From: Lysinibacillus xylanilyticus
Lineage (GTDB): Bacteria; Bacillota; Bacilli; Bacillales_A; Planococcaceae
DNA length: 64,000 nt
Direction of reading: 5' to 3'
NCBI RefSeq assembly: GCF_001183605.1
Contig: NZ_LFXJ01000010.1
Span: 496,001-560,000, forward strand
The position numbers and the translations under genes were made by a program. Below are positions 1-6,757 of the stretch, piece after piece. The notes beneath the pieces are model-generated. The model saw only the letters and a list, made by a program, of their open reading frames with translations, was not told the origin of the DNA and ran no database searches. Position 1 is the first letter of the stretch. The number at the start of each line of letters is the position of its first letter.

Positions 1-807
1 TCTCATACCTTGGTCAACACATTCAAAAACTTTACCAGCAAATTCTACTTTGAAATCTTCAATCATCACGCCAGGAACAATATTTGATTCACCAATAAAA
101 TCAGCAACGAAGCGGTTAATTGGCTCATCATAAATATCTACTGGTGTACCAGATTGTTGAATTTCACCTTCGCTTAAAACAAATATTTCATCACTCATGG
201 CAAGTGCTTCTTCTTGATCGTGCGTAACAAAGACAAATGTTTTCCCAAGGCGTTGTTGTAACTCTCGTAGCTCATACTGCATTTCTGTACGTAGCTTTAA
301 ATCTAAAGCAGAAAGAGGCTCATCAAGTAAAATTACTTCAGGATCATTTACAATCGCACGAGCGATAGCAACACGTTGACGTTGACCACCAGACATCTCA
401 GAAATTTCACGATTGCTATAGCCTGTTAAGTTAACGAATTTTAATGCTTCAGCCACACGGTTTTTAATTTCACTTTCAGGCAGTTTTTTTATGCGAAGTC
501 CAAATGCGACGTTTTCAAAGACGTTTAAATGAGGAAACAACGCGTAATCCTGAAAAACAGTATTTACTTGGCGTTCATTTGCTGGTACTGAGTTGATTTT
601 TTTATCATGAAAATAGATATTTCCTGTAGTTGGTTCTGTGAATCCAGCAATCATACGTAAAATAGTTGTTTTACCACAACCAGAAGGACCTAGCAGTGTA
701 TAGAATTTTCCCTTTTCTAGCTCCAAGTTAATGTTTTTTAAGACGACCGTGCCGTCATTATAAGACTTTGAAACGTTTTCAAAGCGGATAATCGAATTCG
801 TTGTCAT
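1..807 (-). CDS. potA: Spermidine/putrescine-type ABC transporter ATP-binding protein (PotA), C-terminus cut by window edge
   Basis: The frame is open from an ATG at 807 to base 1, so 269 residues are visible and the stop lies outside the window. It shows the ABC ATPase order: Walker [10 protein letters not shown] near residue 40, signature MSGGQRQR, Walker [13 protein letters not shown] and switch His in VTHDQEEAL, followed by the start of a TOBE-like region. PotA couples ATP hydrolysis to polyamine import with PotB, PotC and PotD, which would be expected further left. It sits 17 nt downstream of the HTH-cupin regulator gene on the same strand, a typical pot operon arrangement. Spermidine/putrescine specificity is inferred from family resemblance and that neighbour; another CUT1/PotA-type substrate is possible. 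Confidence 0.9.
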   Translation of the reverse strand, partial: MTTNSIIRFENVSKSYNDGTVVLKNINLELEKGKFYTLLGPSGCGKTTILRMIAGFTEPTTGNIYFHDKKINSVPANERQVNTVFQDYALFPHLNVFENVAFGLRIKKLPESEIKNRVAEALKFVNLTGYSNREISEMSGGQRQRVAIARAIVNDPEVILLDEPLSALDLKLRTEMQYELRELQQRLGKTFVFVTHDQEEALAMSDEIFVLSEGEIQQSGTPVDIYDEPINRFVADFIGESNIVPGVMIEDFKVEFAGKVFECVDQGMR

Positions 808-824
808 AGATGTGCCTCCTTAAG

Positions 825-1367
825 CTATAAATATGAATCAGTTGCGACAAGTAAAATTTTTGTTTCATCAGCATGTGCATTAAAAATTTGATGATGATCT
901 GTCGCGTCAAAATAGAGAGCATTGCCTTCACTCGCTATGTATTGTTCAGCTCCTAAAACGAGACGAATACGCCCTTCGACAACATAAATAAATGTTTCCG
1001 AGAGTGAGGGCTCAAACTGTTTGAATTCCCCCTCAGCAGCAAGTGTCAAGAAAATAGGCTCCATCTCTTTTTCATTTGAAGTAGGAATGAGCCACTGAAT
1101 TTCATATTTTTTTTCTTCATCTGTATAAGTGGATTGATCTTCTTCTGTATATACAACCTTTTGTTCAGGTGCTTCATCATCGAAAAATTCCTTAGGTGTT
1201 GACCCTAAAACTTCTAATAATGAAAAAAGAGTTTCAATAGAAGGTGAATTTAGATCACGTTCTAATTGAGAGATATACCCTTTACTTAAATCTGTACGTT
1301 CTCCAAGTTCCTCTTGGGTAAGACCTTTTTTTAAACGAAGCGCTTTAATTTTTGCTCCAATTTGCAT
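825..1367 (-). CDS. HTH-XRE and cupin domain transcriptional regulator, leads the pot operon
   Basis: This 180-residue protein has an N-terminal XRE helix-turn-helix (about residues 5-60, with LTQEELGERTDLSKGYISQLE) and a C-terminal cupin domain (about 110-178). The architecture is that of PuuR-type regulators that sense a small ligand in the cupin. The ATG at 1367 is preceded by a strong AGGAGGG SD. It is the first gene before potA, so it probably controls polyamine uptake, possibly autogenously: three inverted repeats lie just upstream at 1385-1450. The effector is not visible from sequence. Confidence 0.88.
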   Translation of the reverse strand: MQIGAKIKALRLKKGLTQEELGERTDLSKGYISQLERDLNSPSIETLFSLLEVLGSTPKEFFDDEAPEQKVVYTEEDQSTYTDEEKKYEIQWLIPTSNEKEMEPIFLTLAAEGEFKQFEPSLSETFIYVVEGRIRLVLGAEQYIASEGNALYFDATDHHQIFNAHADETKILLVATDSYL

Positions 1368-1384
1368 CTTTTCCCTCCTAGAAG

Positions 1385-1450
1385 AAGTTTAGCAATCATA
1401 AACTTTTGAAATATGAAGTTTACTTTAACGAAACTTTTAGTTTACTAAAA
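1385..1450. promoter_or_regulatory. Candidate operator cluster upstream of the HTH-cupin gene
   Basis: Three symmetrical sites sit just upstream of the regulator gene: AAGTTTA-N7-TAAACTT (1385-1405), a degenerate AAGTTTA-N7-GAAACTT (1416-1435), and a perfect TTTTAG-TTTA-CTAAAA palindrome (1435-1450). The shared AGTTTA/TAAACT half-sites suggest one DNA-binding protein, most simply the adjacent XRE regulator. No clear -35/-10 pair could be fixed. Confidence 0.5.
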
Positions 1451-1688
1451 CCATTACAATTATACATAATAATAAAGAATTTGCAATCGTTTTTTATTAA
1501 AAAAAAGTAGATGAAATTTTTAGAAATTATTCATAAATATCGAATAGAAAAATTTTGTTTAAATAAGAATAAAAATGTTAAAAATAGCTAATAAATATGC
1601 TGTAGCAGCTATTCCATTTTGGGATTTGACGGAAATTTGTCAGACAATTTTTGATGAGCACTTTTGTGAAGTTTACTTGTTTGAAAAA

Positions 1689-1711
1689 CTACGATTACTC
1701 TGTTATCGTAG
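1689..1711 (+). promoter_or_regulatory. Inverted repeat in the leader of the peroxiredoxin gene
   Basis: CTACGAT and ATCGTAG form a perfect 7-bp inverted repeat separated by 9 nt, 63 nt upstream of the ykuU start. No T-run follows it, so it looks more like an operator or a 5'-UTR hairpin than a terminator. The rest of 1451-1773 is AT-rich with no gene I can support. Confidence 0.35.
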
Positions 1712-1773
1712 AAGACGAGTTCGCTGGTGCGAATGGAATATATACACTACATATTTAATCGGAGGGATTTATA

Positions 1774-2316
1774 ATGGCAGAACGCATGGTAGGTAAACAA
1801 GCACCTGACTTTACAATGGAAGCAGTACTTCCAGACAAATCATTTGGTAAAGTATCATTAGAAGATATTAAAGCACAAGACAAATGGACAGTTCTTTTCT
1901 TCTATCCAATGGACTTCACTTTCGTATGTCCAACAGAAATCACTGCAATGAGCGATCGTTACGATGAGTTCGAAGACTTAGATGCAGAAGTAATCGGTGT
2001 TTCTACTGATACAATCCACACTCACTTAGCTTGGATTAACACTGACCGCACTAAAAATGGTCTTGGTGAGTTAAAATACCCATTAGCAGCAGATACTAAT
2101 CACCAAATTTCACAAGAATATGGTGTGTTAATTGAAGAAGAAGGTATCGCACTACGCGGCTTATTCATCATCAGCCCAGAAGGTGAATTAAAATACCAAA
2201 CAGTATTCGATAACAACATCGGCCGTGATGTAGACGAAACTTTACGTGTACTTCAAGCTTTACAAACTGGTGGTCTTTGCCCAGCAAACTGGCGCCCAGG
2301 TCAAGCAACTCTATAA
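1774..2316 (+). CDS. ykuU: Typical 2-Cys peroxiredoxin (YkuU/AhpC-like)
   Basis: The 180-residue protein is closely similar to B. subtilis YkuU. The peroxidatic cysteine is C52 in FTFVCPTE and the resolving cysteine is C169 in GGLCPANW, so the typical 2-Cys mechanism (intersubunit disulfide) is complete. It reduces H2O2 and organic hydroperoxides in the cytoplasm using a thioredoxin-type donor. The start has an ATCGGAGGGATTT SD. The thioredoxin-like ykuV follows, as in B. subtilis, and is a plausible partner, although a strong terminator and two repeat elements lie between them here. Confidence 0.96.
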   Translation: MAERMVGKQAPDFTMEAVLPDKSFGKVSLEDIKAQDKWTVLFFYPMDFTFVCPTEITAMSDRYDEFEDLDAEVIGVSTDTIHTHLAWINTDRTKNGLGELKYPLAADTNHQISQEYGVLIEEEGIALRGLFIISPEGELKYQTVFDNNIGRDVDETLRVLQALQTGGLCPANWRPGQATL

Positions 2317-2345
2317 TTTCTTTCAGCAACTGAAAGAAATTATAG
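2311..2345 (+). terminator. Perfect 16-bp hairpin overlapping the ykuU stop codon
   Basis: CTATAATTTCTTTCAG (2311-2326) pairs perfectly with its reverse complement at 2330-2345 across a CAA loop. The left arm contains the TAA stop. No T-tract follows. The TTTCAG/CTGAAA arms resemble the terminal inverted repeats of the family C elements at 14481 and 25117, so this may be a collapsed element end rather than a true terminator. Confidence 0.6.
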
Positions 2346-2436
2346 CCTCCGGCGGATGTCACGGAATCGGTAAGGAGTTCTTTGTGCAAGCACAAAGCCG
2401 ATTTCGGACGCAATTATGCCGAGGCATAATTGATGT
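2346..2436. repeat. Dispersed repeat, family B copy
   Basis: Contains CCTCCGGCGGATGTCAC, CCGATTTCGGACGC and the stem CAATTATGCC-GA-GGCATAATTG (10 bp, near 2411-2432). Related copies in this window lie near 10190-10218, 14727-14785, 15580-15650, 25230-25460 and 62225-62286. No protein is encoded by any shared frame. Confidence 0.75.
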
Positions 2437-2504
2437 AGAGTTTTTTTGTCAGGCATTGAACTGAATTCGAGGCTTGGTGAAATTGATCATTCAAAAATAA
2501 AGAG

Positions 2505-2534
2505 TCCCCACAGCGAGTTTGTGGGGATTTTTTT
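2505..2534 (+). terminator. Intrinsic terminator downstream of ykuU
   Basis: TCCCCACA (2505-2512) pairs with TGTGGGGA (2520-2527) over a 7-nt loop, followed by seven T residues. Together with the intervening repeat it separates ykuU from ykuV. Confidence 0.9.
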
Positions 2535-2608
2535 AAACTTGATATAGAAAAAGGTTCATCACCAAAAATTGTGGGTGACTTTTGTTAAAACGTCTACTAT
2601 GTAAATAA

Positions 2609-2731
2609 GTTGATTGGAGTGGAGGTTGGGCGACTCCTTGGGGATTAGCGTCACAGATGAGACCCTGGAGCGAAGCGAAGCGGCTCATCGGACGCCCCCA
2701 GGAAAGCGCCCAGCCGGAACGGAAATCAACC
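2609..2731. repeat. Dispersed palindromic repeat, family A copy 1
   Basis: A 123-bp GC-rich element bounded by GTTGATT and AATCAAC, with internal complementary blocks (GGGCGACTCC with a matching GCGCCC block; GATGAG with CTCATC). Copies at 59975-60158 and 60404-60581 share the ends and core; a variant lies in the IS (17355-17482) and a degenerate one at 47205-47322. It fills the gap before ykuV. Confidence 0.8.
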
Positions 2732-2777
2732 ACACGTTTTGATAATAGTCCTAGAAAAGAAAAAAGGAGAATGTTTT

Positions 2778-3230
2778 ATGAAACTTCGTGAACAAATGCC
2801 TGAACTTGCAGGTGCAACGACTTGGTTAAATGGTGAAGTAACAAAAGCGGATTTAGTAGGCGAAAAACCAACATTAATCCACTTCTGGTCAGTTAGTTGT
2901 CATTTATGTAAAGAAGCAATGCCGGATGTGAACAATTTCCGTGATCAATACAAAGATGAGTTAAACGTTATTGCAGTGCATATGCCACGTTCTGAGGAAG
3001 ATACAAATTTAGAAACAATCAAATCGGTAGCAGCAGAGCATGACATTGTTCAACCAATCTTTGTAGATAGCGAATTAAAGCTAACGGATGCATTTGAAAA
3101 CCAATACGTACCTGCATATTTTGTTTTCGATAAAGATGGTCAGCTTCGTCACATGCAAGCTGGTGGAAGCGGTATGAAAATGCTTGAAAAACGTGTGAAT
3201 CGCGTTTTAGATGAAATGCGCAACGCATAA
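2778..3230 (+). CDS. ykuV: Thiol-disulfide oxidoreductase of the thioredoxin/TlpA fold (YkuV)
   Basis: The protein has 150 residues from the ATG at 2778, chosen because AAAAGGAGAATGTTTT provides the SD and because B. subtilis YkuV starts at the same point (MKLR). A start 13 codons upstream has no SD. The active site is C41-H-L-C44 in WSVSCHLCKEAM, a thioredoxin-like redox CXXC. There is no signal peptide, so it acts in the cytoplasm. YkuV is a thiol reductant encoded next to peroxiredoxin YkuU, and a donor role to it is reasonable but inferred. Confidence 0.94.
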   Translation: MKLREQMPELAGATTWLNGEVTKADLVGEKPTLIHFWSVSCHLCKEAMPDVNNFRDQYKDELNVIAVHMPRSEEDTNLETIKSVAAEHDIVQPIFVDSELKLTDAFENQYVPAYFVFDKDGQLRHMQAGGSGMKMLEKRVNRVLDEMRNA

Positions 3231-3240
3231 AATAGCAGAT

Positions 3241-3277
3241 TAAGAGGCGGGGGATATTTTATTCCTCGTCTTTTTTA
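3241..3277 (+). terminator. Weak intrinsic terminator after ykuV
   Basis: An imperfect GC-rich stem (AAGAGGCGGGGGATA against TATTCCTCGTCTT region) is followed by TTTTTT. The stem has several mismatches. Confidence 0.45.
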
Positions 3278-3370
3278 TGAAAAATGGGATTATTTTGGAG
3301 CTCGGAAAAAGCGACTTACCTAGAGCGAAGAGAGTTGATTGAAACAAAAGAGCAAGAGGATGGAGAAGTG

Positions 3371-3555
3371 ACCCGAGCAAAAAAGAGATCGACCTGATCA
3401 CTTCCACGGACAACCCGAGCGGTATTGGGGTTCACCCGATCACATTCAAAGATAACCCGAGCAGTTTCGGCTCTCACCTGATCATTTCTCAAAGTGACCA
3501 GAGCGAAAAAGAGATCAAACCAATCAAACCAATCAAACCTAGACGACACCCGAGC
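3371..3555. repeat. Imperfect tandem repeat with exact 21-bp period
   Basis: The octamers ACCCGAGC and ACCYGATC alternate at 3371, 3392, 3413, 3434, 3455, 3476 and 3497, an exact 21-bp step (42-bp higher-order unit), with a further ACCCGAGC at 3548. The phase is interrupted by three AATCAAACC units at about 3514-3539. The 13-bp spacers are poorly conserved. A minus-strand frame runs through (3316-3633) as a heptad [DA][QR]V pattern, expected since 21 is divisible by 3; it lacks an SD, so I do not call it a gene. Confidence 0.85.
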
Positions 3556-3620
3556 AAAAGAGCCACTAAGCAGAACGGTCCTGTCCAAGGATTGGCTTTT
3601 ATTGTCGAATAGTCTTTTGT

Positions 3621-3689
3621 TTTGACGATACATATAGCAGAGAATACGTTACAATAATGGTATAGTATTTTTCGGAGGGATTTTTAATG
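3621..3689 (+). promoter_or_regulatory. Promoter/SD segment of ktrC, duplicated upstream of mprF
   Basis: Bases 3621-3660 match 10381-10420 at 39 of 40 positions, and the match continues less exactly through the CGGAGG SD to the start codon. Upstream of 3621 the two loci are unrelated. The block holds TTGACG (3622-3627), TACAAT (3650-3655) and TATAGT (3661-3666), but no pair with ideal spacing, so the exact promoter is not settled. Confidence 0.6.
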
Positions 3690-4352
3690 ATGAAAAAAGA
3701 GTTTGCTGTCATTGGTCTTGGACGTTTTGGAGGAAGTATTGTTCGCGAACTAATGAGTCAAGGTGCACAAGTTATGGCGATAGATAATTCCTCAGAGCGT
3801 GTGGATGAGTTTGCTTCCATTGCTACACAGGCCGTTATCGCAGATTCGACAGATGAATCGGTATTAAATTCATTAGGTATTCGTAATTTTGAGCATGTTA
3901 TCGTAGCAATCGGTGAAGATATTCAAGCTAGTATTTTGACGACGATTATTTTAAAAGAAATCGGTGTGCAGCAGATTACTGTCAAAGCCCAGAATGATTA
4001 CCATGAAAAAGTACTGCGTAAAATTGGTGCAGATTTTGTCGTGCATCCTGAGCGAGATATGGGGATTCGTATTGCCAATAATATGCTGTCTAATACAGTG
4101 CTTGATTATTTGGAGCTTTCGGATGAACATTCAATTATGGAGCTTAAGGCCAATGATGCAATTGCAGGGTACTCCATTATGGATTTAGATATTCGTGCAA
4201 AGTACGGGATTAATATTGTAGGTCTTAAGCGTGGTGCAGATATCATTGTATCTCCGCAGGCGAGTGATAAAATTTTGCTAGGCGATATTATGCTTGTTAT
4301 TGGTGCAGATGTAGATATTAACCGCTTTGTCAAAAAGGCATTGAATGGGTAA
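3687..4352 (+). CDS. ktrC: Ktr potassium uptake regulatory subunit KtrC (RCK protein)
   Basis: The 221-residue protein has the length and sequence of KtrC. An N-terminal Rossmann RCK_N domain has GLGRFGGSI near residues 8-16 and a conserved acid at the end of the second strand (MAIDNSSERVDEF). A C-terminal RCK_C domain covers about 140-220. It forms a cytoplasmic ring that gates the KtrB/KtrD K+ translocating subunit with ATP/ADP, and RCK_C of this family binds c-di-AMP. No ktrB/D is in the window, as in B. subtilis where ktrC stands alone. Two adjacent ATGs (3687, 3690) are possible; CGGAGGG fits both. Confidence 0.94.
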   Translation: MMKKEFAVIGLGRFGGSIVRELMSQGAQVMAIDNSSERVDEFASIATQAVIADSTDESVLNSLGIRNFEHVIVAIGEDIQASILTTIILKEIGVQQITVKAQNDYHEKVLRKIGADFVVHPERDMGIRIANNMLSNTVLDYLELSDEHSIMELKANDAIAGYSIMDLDIRAKYGINIVGLKRGADIIVSPQASDKILLGDIMLVIGADVDINRFVKKALNG

Positions 4353-4358
4353 TGAAAA

Positions 4359-4838
4359 ATGAATAAACGAAGATGGAAACTAGTTATATTTGCCGCAATT
4401 ATTCTAATTGGCGCTTTTACATTGCAGTCTCGCGACAAAAATGAGGAAGAGGCTATTTCTCATGTTTTAGATCACGCTGCTGAAATTGATGCAATCGAGC
4501 TATTTAAAGGAAAACAATCTTTATTTCGAGCAACAGGTCAGGATGCAACAGCCTATATTGAGAACTATCCGCTAAGCCATGTTAAGAAACTAAGCAAAAA
4601 AGAACGAGCTATATTTGAAGAAAAGCCACTCTATCATATTGTCTACGAAATTAAAGGAAAGCCTTTATATGAGGTAGATATTTTAAAGGTCGCTATTAGC
4701 TCTGATCTAAGTGAAGAATTACAGCAGATGGTTTTTAATGTTGGTGATCAGCAATATTTGATATATTGGGCAAAAGAGAAAAAAGCACTTGAACAATCAA
4801 CAAATACGCAACGCTTACTTGAACAATATGTTAAATAA
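4359..4838 (+). CDS. Hypothetical membrane-anchored or secreted protein downstream of ktrC
   Basis: The 159-residue protein has a single N-terminal hydrophobic segment (about residues 7-22, positively charged before it) and a hydrophilic, helix-rich remainder outside the membrane. It begins 6 nt after the ktrC stop with only a weak SD, which suggests translational coupling. I do not recognise a family. An intrinsic terminator follows directly. A link to K+ transport rests only on operon position. Confidence 0.75.
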   Translation: MNKRRWKLVIFAAIILIGAFTLQSRDKNEEEAISHVLDHAAEIDAIELFKGKQSLFRATGQDATAYIENYPLSHVKKLSKKERAIFEEKPLYHIVYEIKGKPLYEVDILKVAISSDLSEELQQMVFNVGDQQYLIYWAKEKKALEQSTNTQRLLEQYVK

Positions 4839-4840
4839 AA

Positions 4841-4883
4841 AAAGGGTAGTGAAAACAGCAACTAGCTGTCATCACTACCCTTT
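4841..4883. terminator. Bidirectional terminator
   Basis: AAAGGGTAGTGA pairs with TCACTACCCTTT, with an inner AACAGC/GCTGT stem. A-rich and T-rich flanks would serve the upstream plus-strand operon and possibly dctP from the other side, though 180 nt lie between this site and the dctP stop. Confidence 0.8.
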
Positions 4884-5063
4884 CTTGTAGTTAAGGAAAA
4901 TATAGATTTTTTGCCTGTAGATAACCGAGAAATAGTAGCCCTCTAGGCTAAGCGCTACATCCTCGGCTTCGATCCCTCGGGCAAAAGTGGCGGAACGTTT
5001 ACTTTTGCTTTGAGGCTCTCCAGCGCTTGTCGGCTGTAAACGAGCGATTTAGCGCATTTGATT
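4884..5063. other. Intergenic GC-rich stretch, no gene seen
   Basis: The region 4930-5050 is GC-richer than its surroundings and contains blocks such as GGCTTCGATCCCTCGGGC and matching AAAGTGGCGGAACG / CTTTGAGGCTC pieces. It resembles the dispersed repeats in composition, but I could not align it to families A, B or C. Confidence 0.3.
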
Positions 5064-6326
5064 TTAGGACACAATAGTATTTTTTCCTTGAAGTGCACGT
5101 TCTTGCATTTCTATATCAAACTCTTTTTCAGATTTCGATATGACTACACAAGCAACACCGTTACCAATTAAATTTGTTACGGCGCGTGCCTCAGACATGA
5201 AGCGGTCAACACCAATTAATAGCGCAATCCCTTCGACTGGAATCATTGGGAAAGCAGCAAGTGTTGCTGCTAATGTGATAAAACCAGAACCTGTTACACC
5301 AGCGGCTCCTTTAGATGTAATCATTAAAATCCCAAGAAGTGTAATGATTTGAATCCAAGTCAAGTCCATTCCGTATGCTTGTGCAATAAATAATGCAGCC
5401 ATTGATAGATAGATTGACGTTCCATCAAGATTGAAGGAATAACCTGTTGGTACTACTAATCCAACAACTTGTTTAGAGCAACCAAAGTTTTCTAATTTAC
5501 GCATCATAGATGGTAAGGCAGATTCAGATGATGAAGTACCAATTACTAAGAAAATCTCATCTTTTATATAAGCGATAAATTTAAAAATGTTGAAGCCGAA
5601 GAATTTTGCGATCGTTCCTAAAACAAAGACTACGAATAAGAACATCGTAATGTATACTGCAGCCATTAATAGACCTAAGTTGCTTAACGATTTCAAACCA
5701 AAATTACCAATCGTATAGGCCATTGCACCAAAAGCACCTATTGGAGATATTTTCATCACCATACTTACGATTTTGAAGAAAATTTCTGCCACTTGTTCAA
5801 AAAATGTGATGACTGGTTTTGCAGGTGCGCCAATAGAAGCAGCGGCTAGGCCGAACAATATTGCTGAGAATAACACAGGAAGTAATTGTCCTGTTGCAAG
5901 TGCACCTACAACGTTTTCAGGAATAATGCTAGAGATGAAAGCACCTAAGCCTTGCTCAGACTCTGCTGCAGCAGTTGTATATTTTGAGATATCGGCTTCG
6001 GCAGCACCTGATGTATCTAAACCTGAACCAGGGCTAACGATTAATGCAACAGCAATACCGATTGCTAAGGCAATGGTAGAGACAATTTCGAAATACAGTA
6101 ACGCCTTGCCTCCGATTTTTCCAACCTTTTTCATATCTCCCATACTACCGATTCCGATTACTACTGTTAAGAAGATAATAGGAGCAATTAACATTTTAAT
6201 TAGCTTAATGAATAAGTCTGCCAGAATTTTAAGGCTTGCACCAAACTCAGGGAAGATAGCTCCAACAATCACCCCAAGAATGATCGCAGCTATAACCTGA
6301 ACGGTCAGATTTTTCAGTAATTTCAC
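5064..6326 (-). CDS. dctP: C4-dicarboxylate/proton (or sodium) symporter, DAACS family (DctP)
   Basis: The 420-residue carrier has the hydrophobic pattern of the glutamate/dicarboxylate DAACS fold. The serine-rich hairpin TSSSESALP (HP1) and the NLDGT motif replace the NMDGT of glutamate carriers and are typical of dicarboxylate members. It imports succinate, fumarate and malate. The start is GTG at 6326 with an AGAGGTAG SD. It is divergent from dctS-dctR, the known regulators of dctP in B. subtilis, which supports the substrate call. A cre site lies between promoter region and start, implying carbon catabolite repression. Confidence 0.93.
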   Translation of the reverse strand: MKLLKNLTVQVIAAIILGVIVGAIFPEFGASLKILADLFIKLIKMLIAPIIFLTVVIGIGSMGDMKKVGKIGGKALLYFEIVSTIALAIGIAVALIVSPGSGLDTSGAAEADISKYTTAAAESEQGLGAFISSIIPENVVGALATGQLLPVLFSAILFGLAAASIGAPAKPVITFFEQVAEIFFKIVSMVMKISPIGAFGAMAYTIGNFGLKSLSNLGLLMAAVYITMFLFVVFVLGTIAKFFGFNIFKFIAYIKDEIFLVIGTSSSESALPSMMRKLENFGCSKQVVGLVVPTGYSFNLDGTSIYLSMAALFIAQAYGMDLTWIQIITLLGILMITSKGAAGVTGSGFITLAATLAAFPMIPVEGIALLIGVDRFMSEARAVTNLIGNGVACVVISKSEKEFDIEMQERALQGKNTIVS

Positions 6327-6357
6327 TTTATGCTACCTCTTTTCTAAATTTTCTCTT

Positions 6358-6371
6358 TGATATCGTTTTCA
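6358..6371. promoter_or_regulatory. Catabolite-responsive element (cre) upstream of dctP
   Basis: TGATATCGTTTTCA fits every fixed position of the CcpA consensus TGWNANCGNTNWCA. It lies 32-45 nt upstream of the dctP start codon, a place where CcpA would block transcription. Repression of dicarboxylate uptake by preferred sugars is the expected outcome. The remainder of 6372-6757 is AT-rich leader; an inverted repeat (AAATCTGC / GCAGATTT, about 6699-6739) lies just before the dctS SD. Confidence 0.6.
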
Positions 6372-6757
6372 CTAGAATTATCATAGCGAATCCTTTTAGG
6401 AAAAAGAGATTTAGAAAATAAGAAACATATCGTTCATTAAGTACATTCATCCATATTTTAAATAAAACGTAGTGTTTTCAATAACTCAAGCTGTTATGAT
6501 ACTCTGTGAACAATTCGATATTGTTATAATACAAAAATAATTAATGAAAGAAAATTTTGTTTTATGTCAATTTTTCGTAATATTGTTCATTAAGTTCATG
6601 ACTTTCTCCTACTTATGTCAACTAAAAGTGTTGTCAAAAGATTTTTTTGAAGATAATCTTAAAAGCATATCATAGAAGTGACATTCTGAGCATGAGTAAA
6701 ATCTGCCCAGTAAGCTTCTCTAATAGTGAATGCAGATTTGGAAAGGGAGGAATTAAA

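Noticed and set aside
1451-1480. PerR box before the peroxiredoxin gene
   Set aside because: TTACAATTATACATA matches only the left half of TTATAATNATTATAA and is about 300 nt from the start codon.
1575-1796. 73-codon plus-strand ORF before ykuU
   Set aside because: No SD, overlaps the ykuU start in another frame, composition unlike protein; it covers the leader and its inverted repeat.
2171-2733. Short ORFs on both strands across the ykuU end and the repeats
   Set aside because: They lie in ykuU shadow frames or translate the family A/B palindromes; no SD and no conserved frame between repeat copies.
3371-3555. CRISPR array
   Set aside because: The conserved unit is only 8 bp with a 13-bp spacer, far below CRISPR repeat size, and no cas genes are near.
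5773-6300. 175-codon ORF opposite dctP
   Set aside because: Antisense shadow of a membrane-protein gene; dctP is clearly the coding strand.
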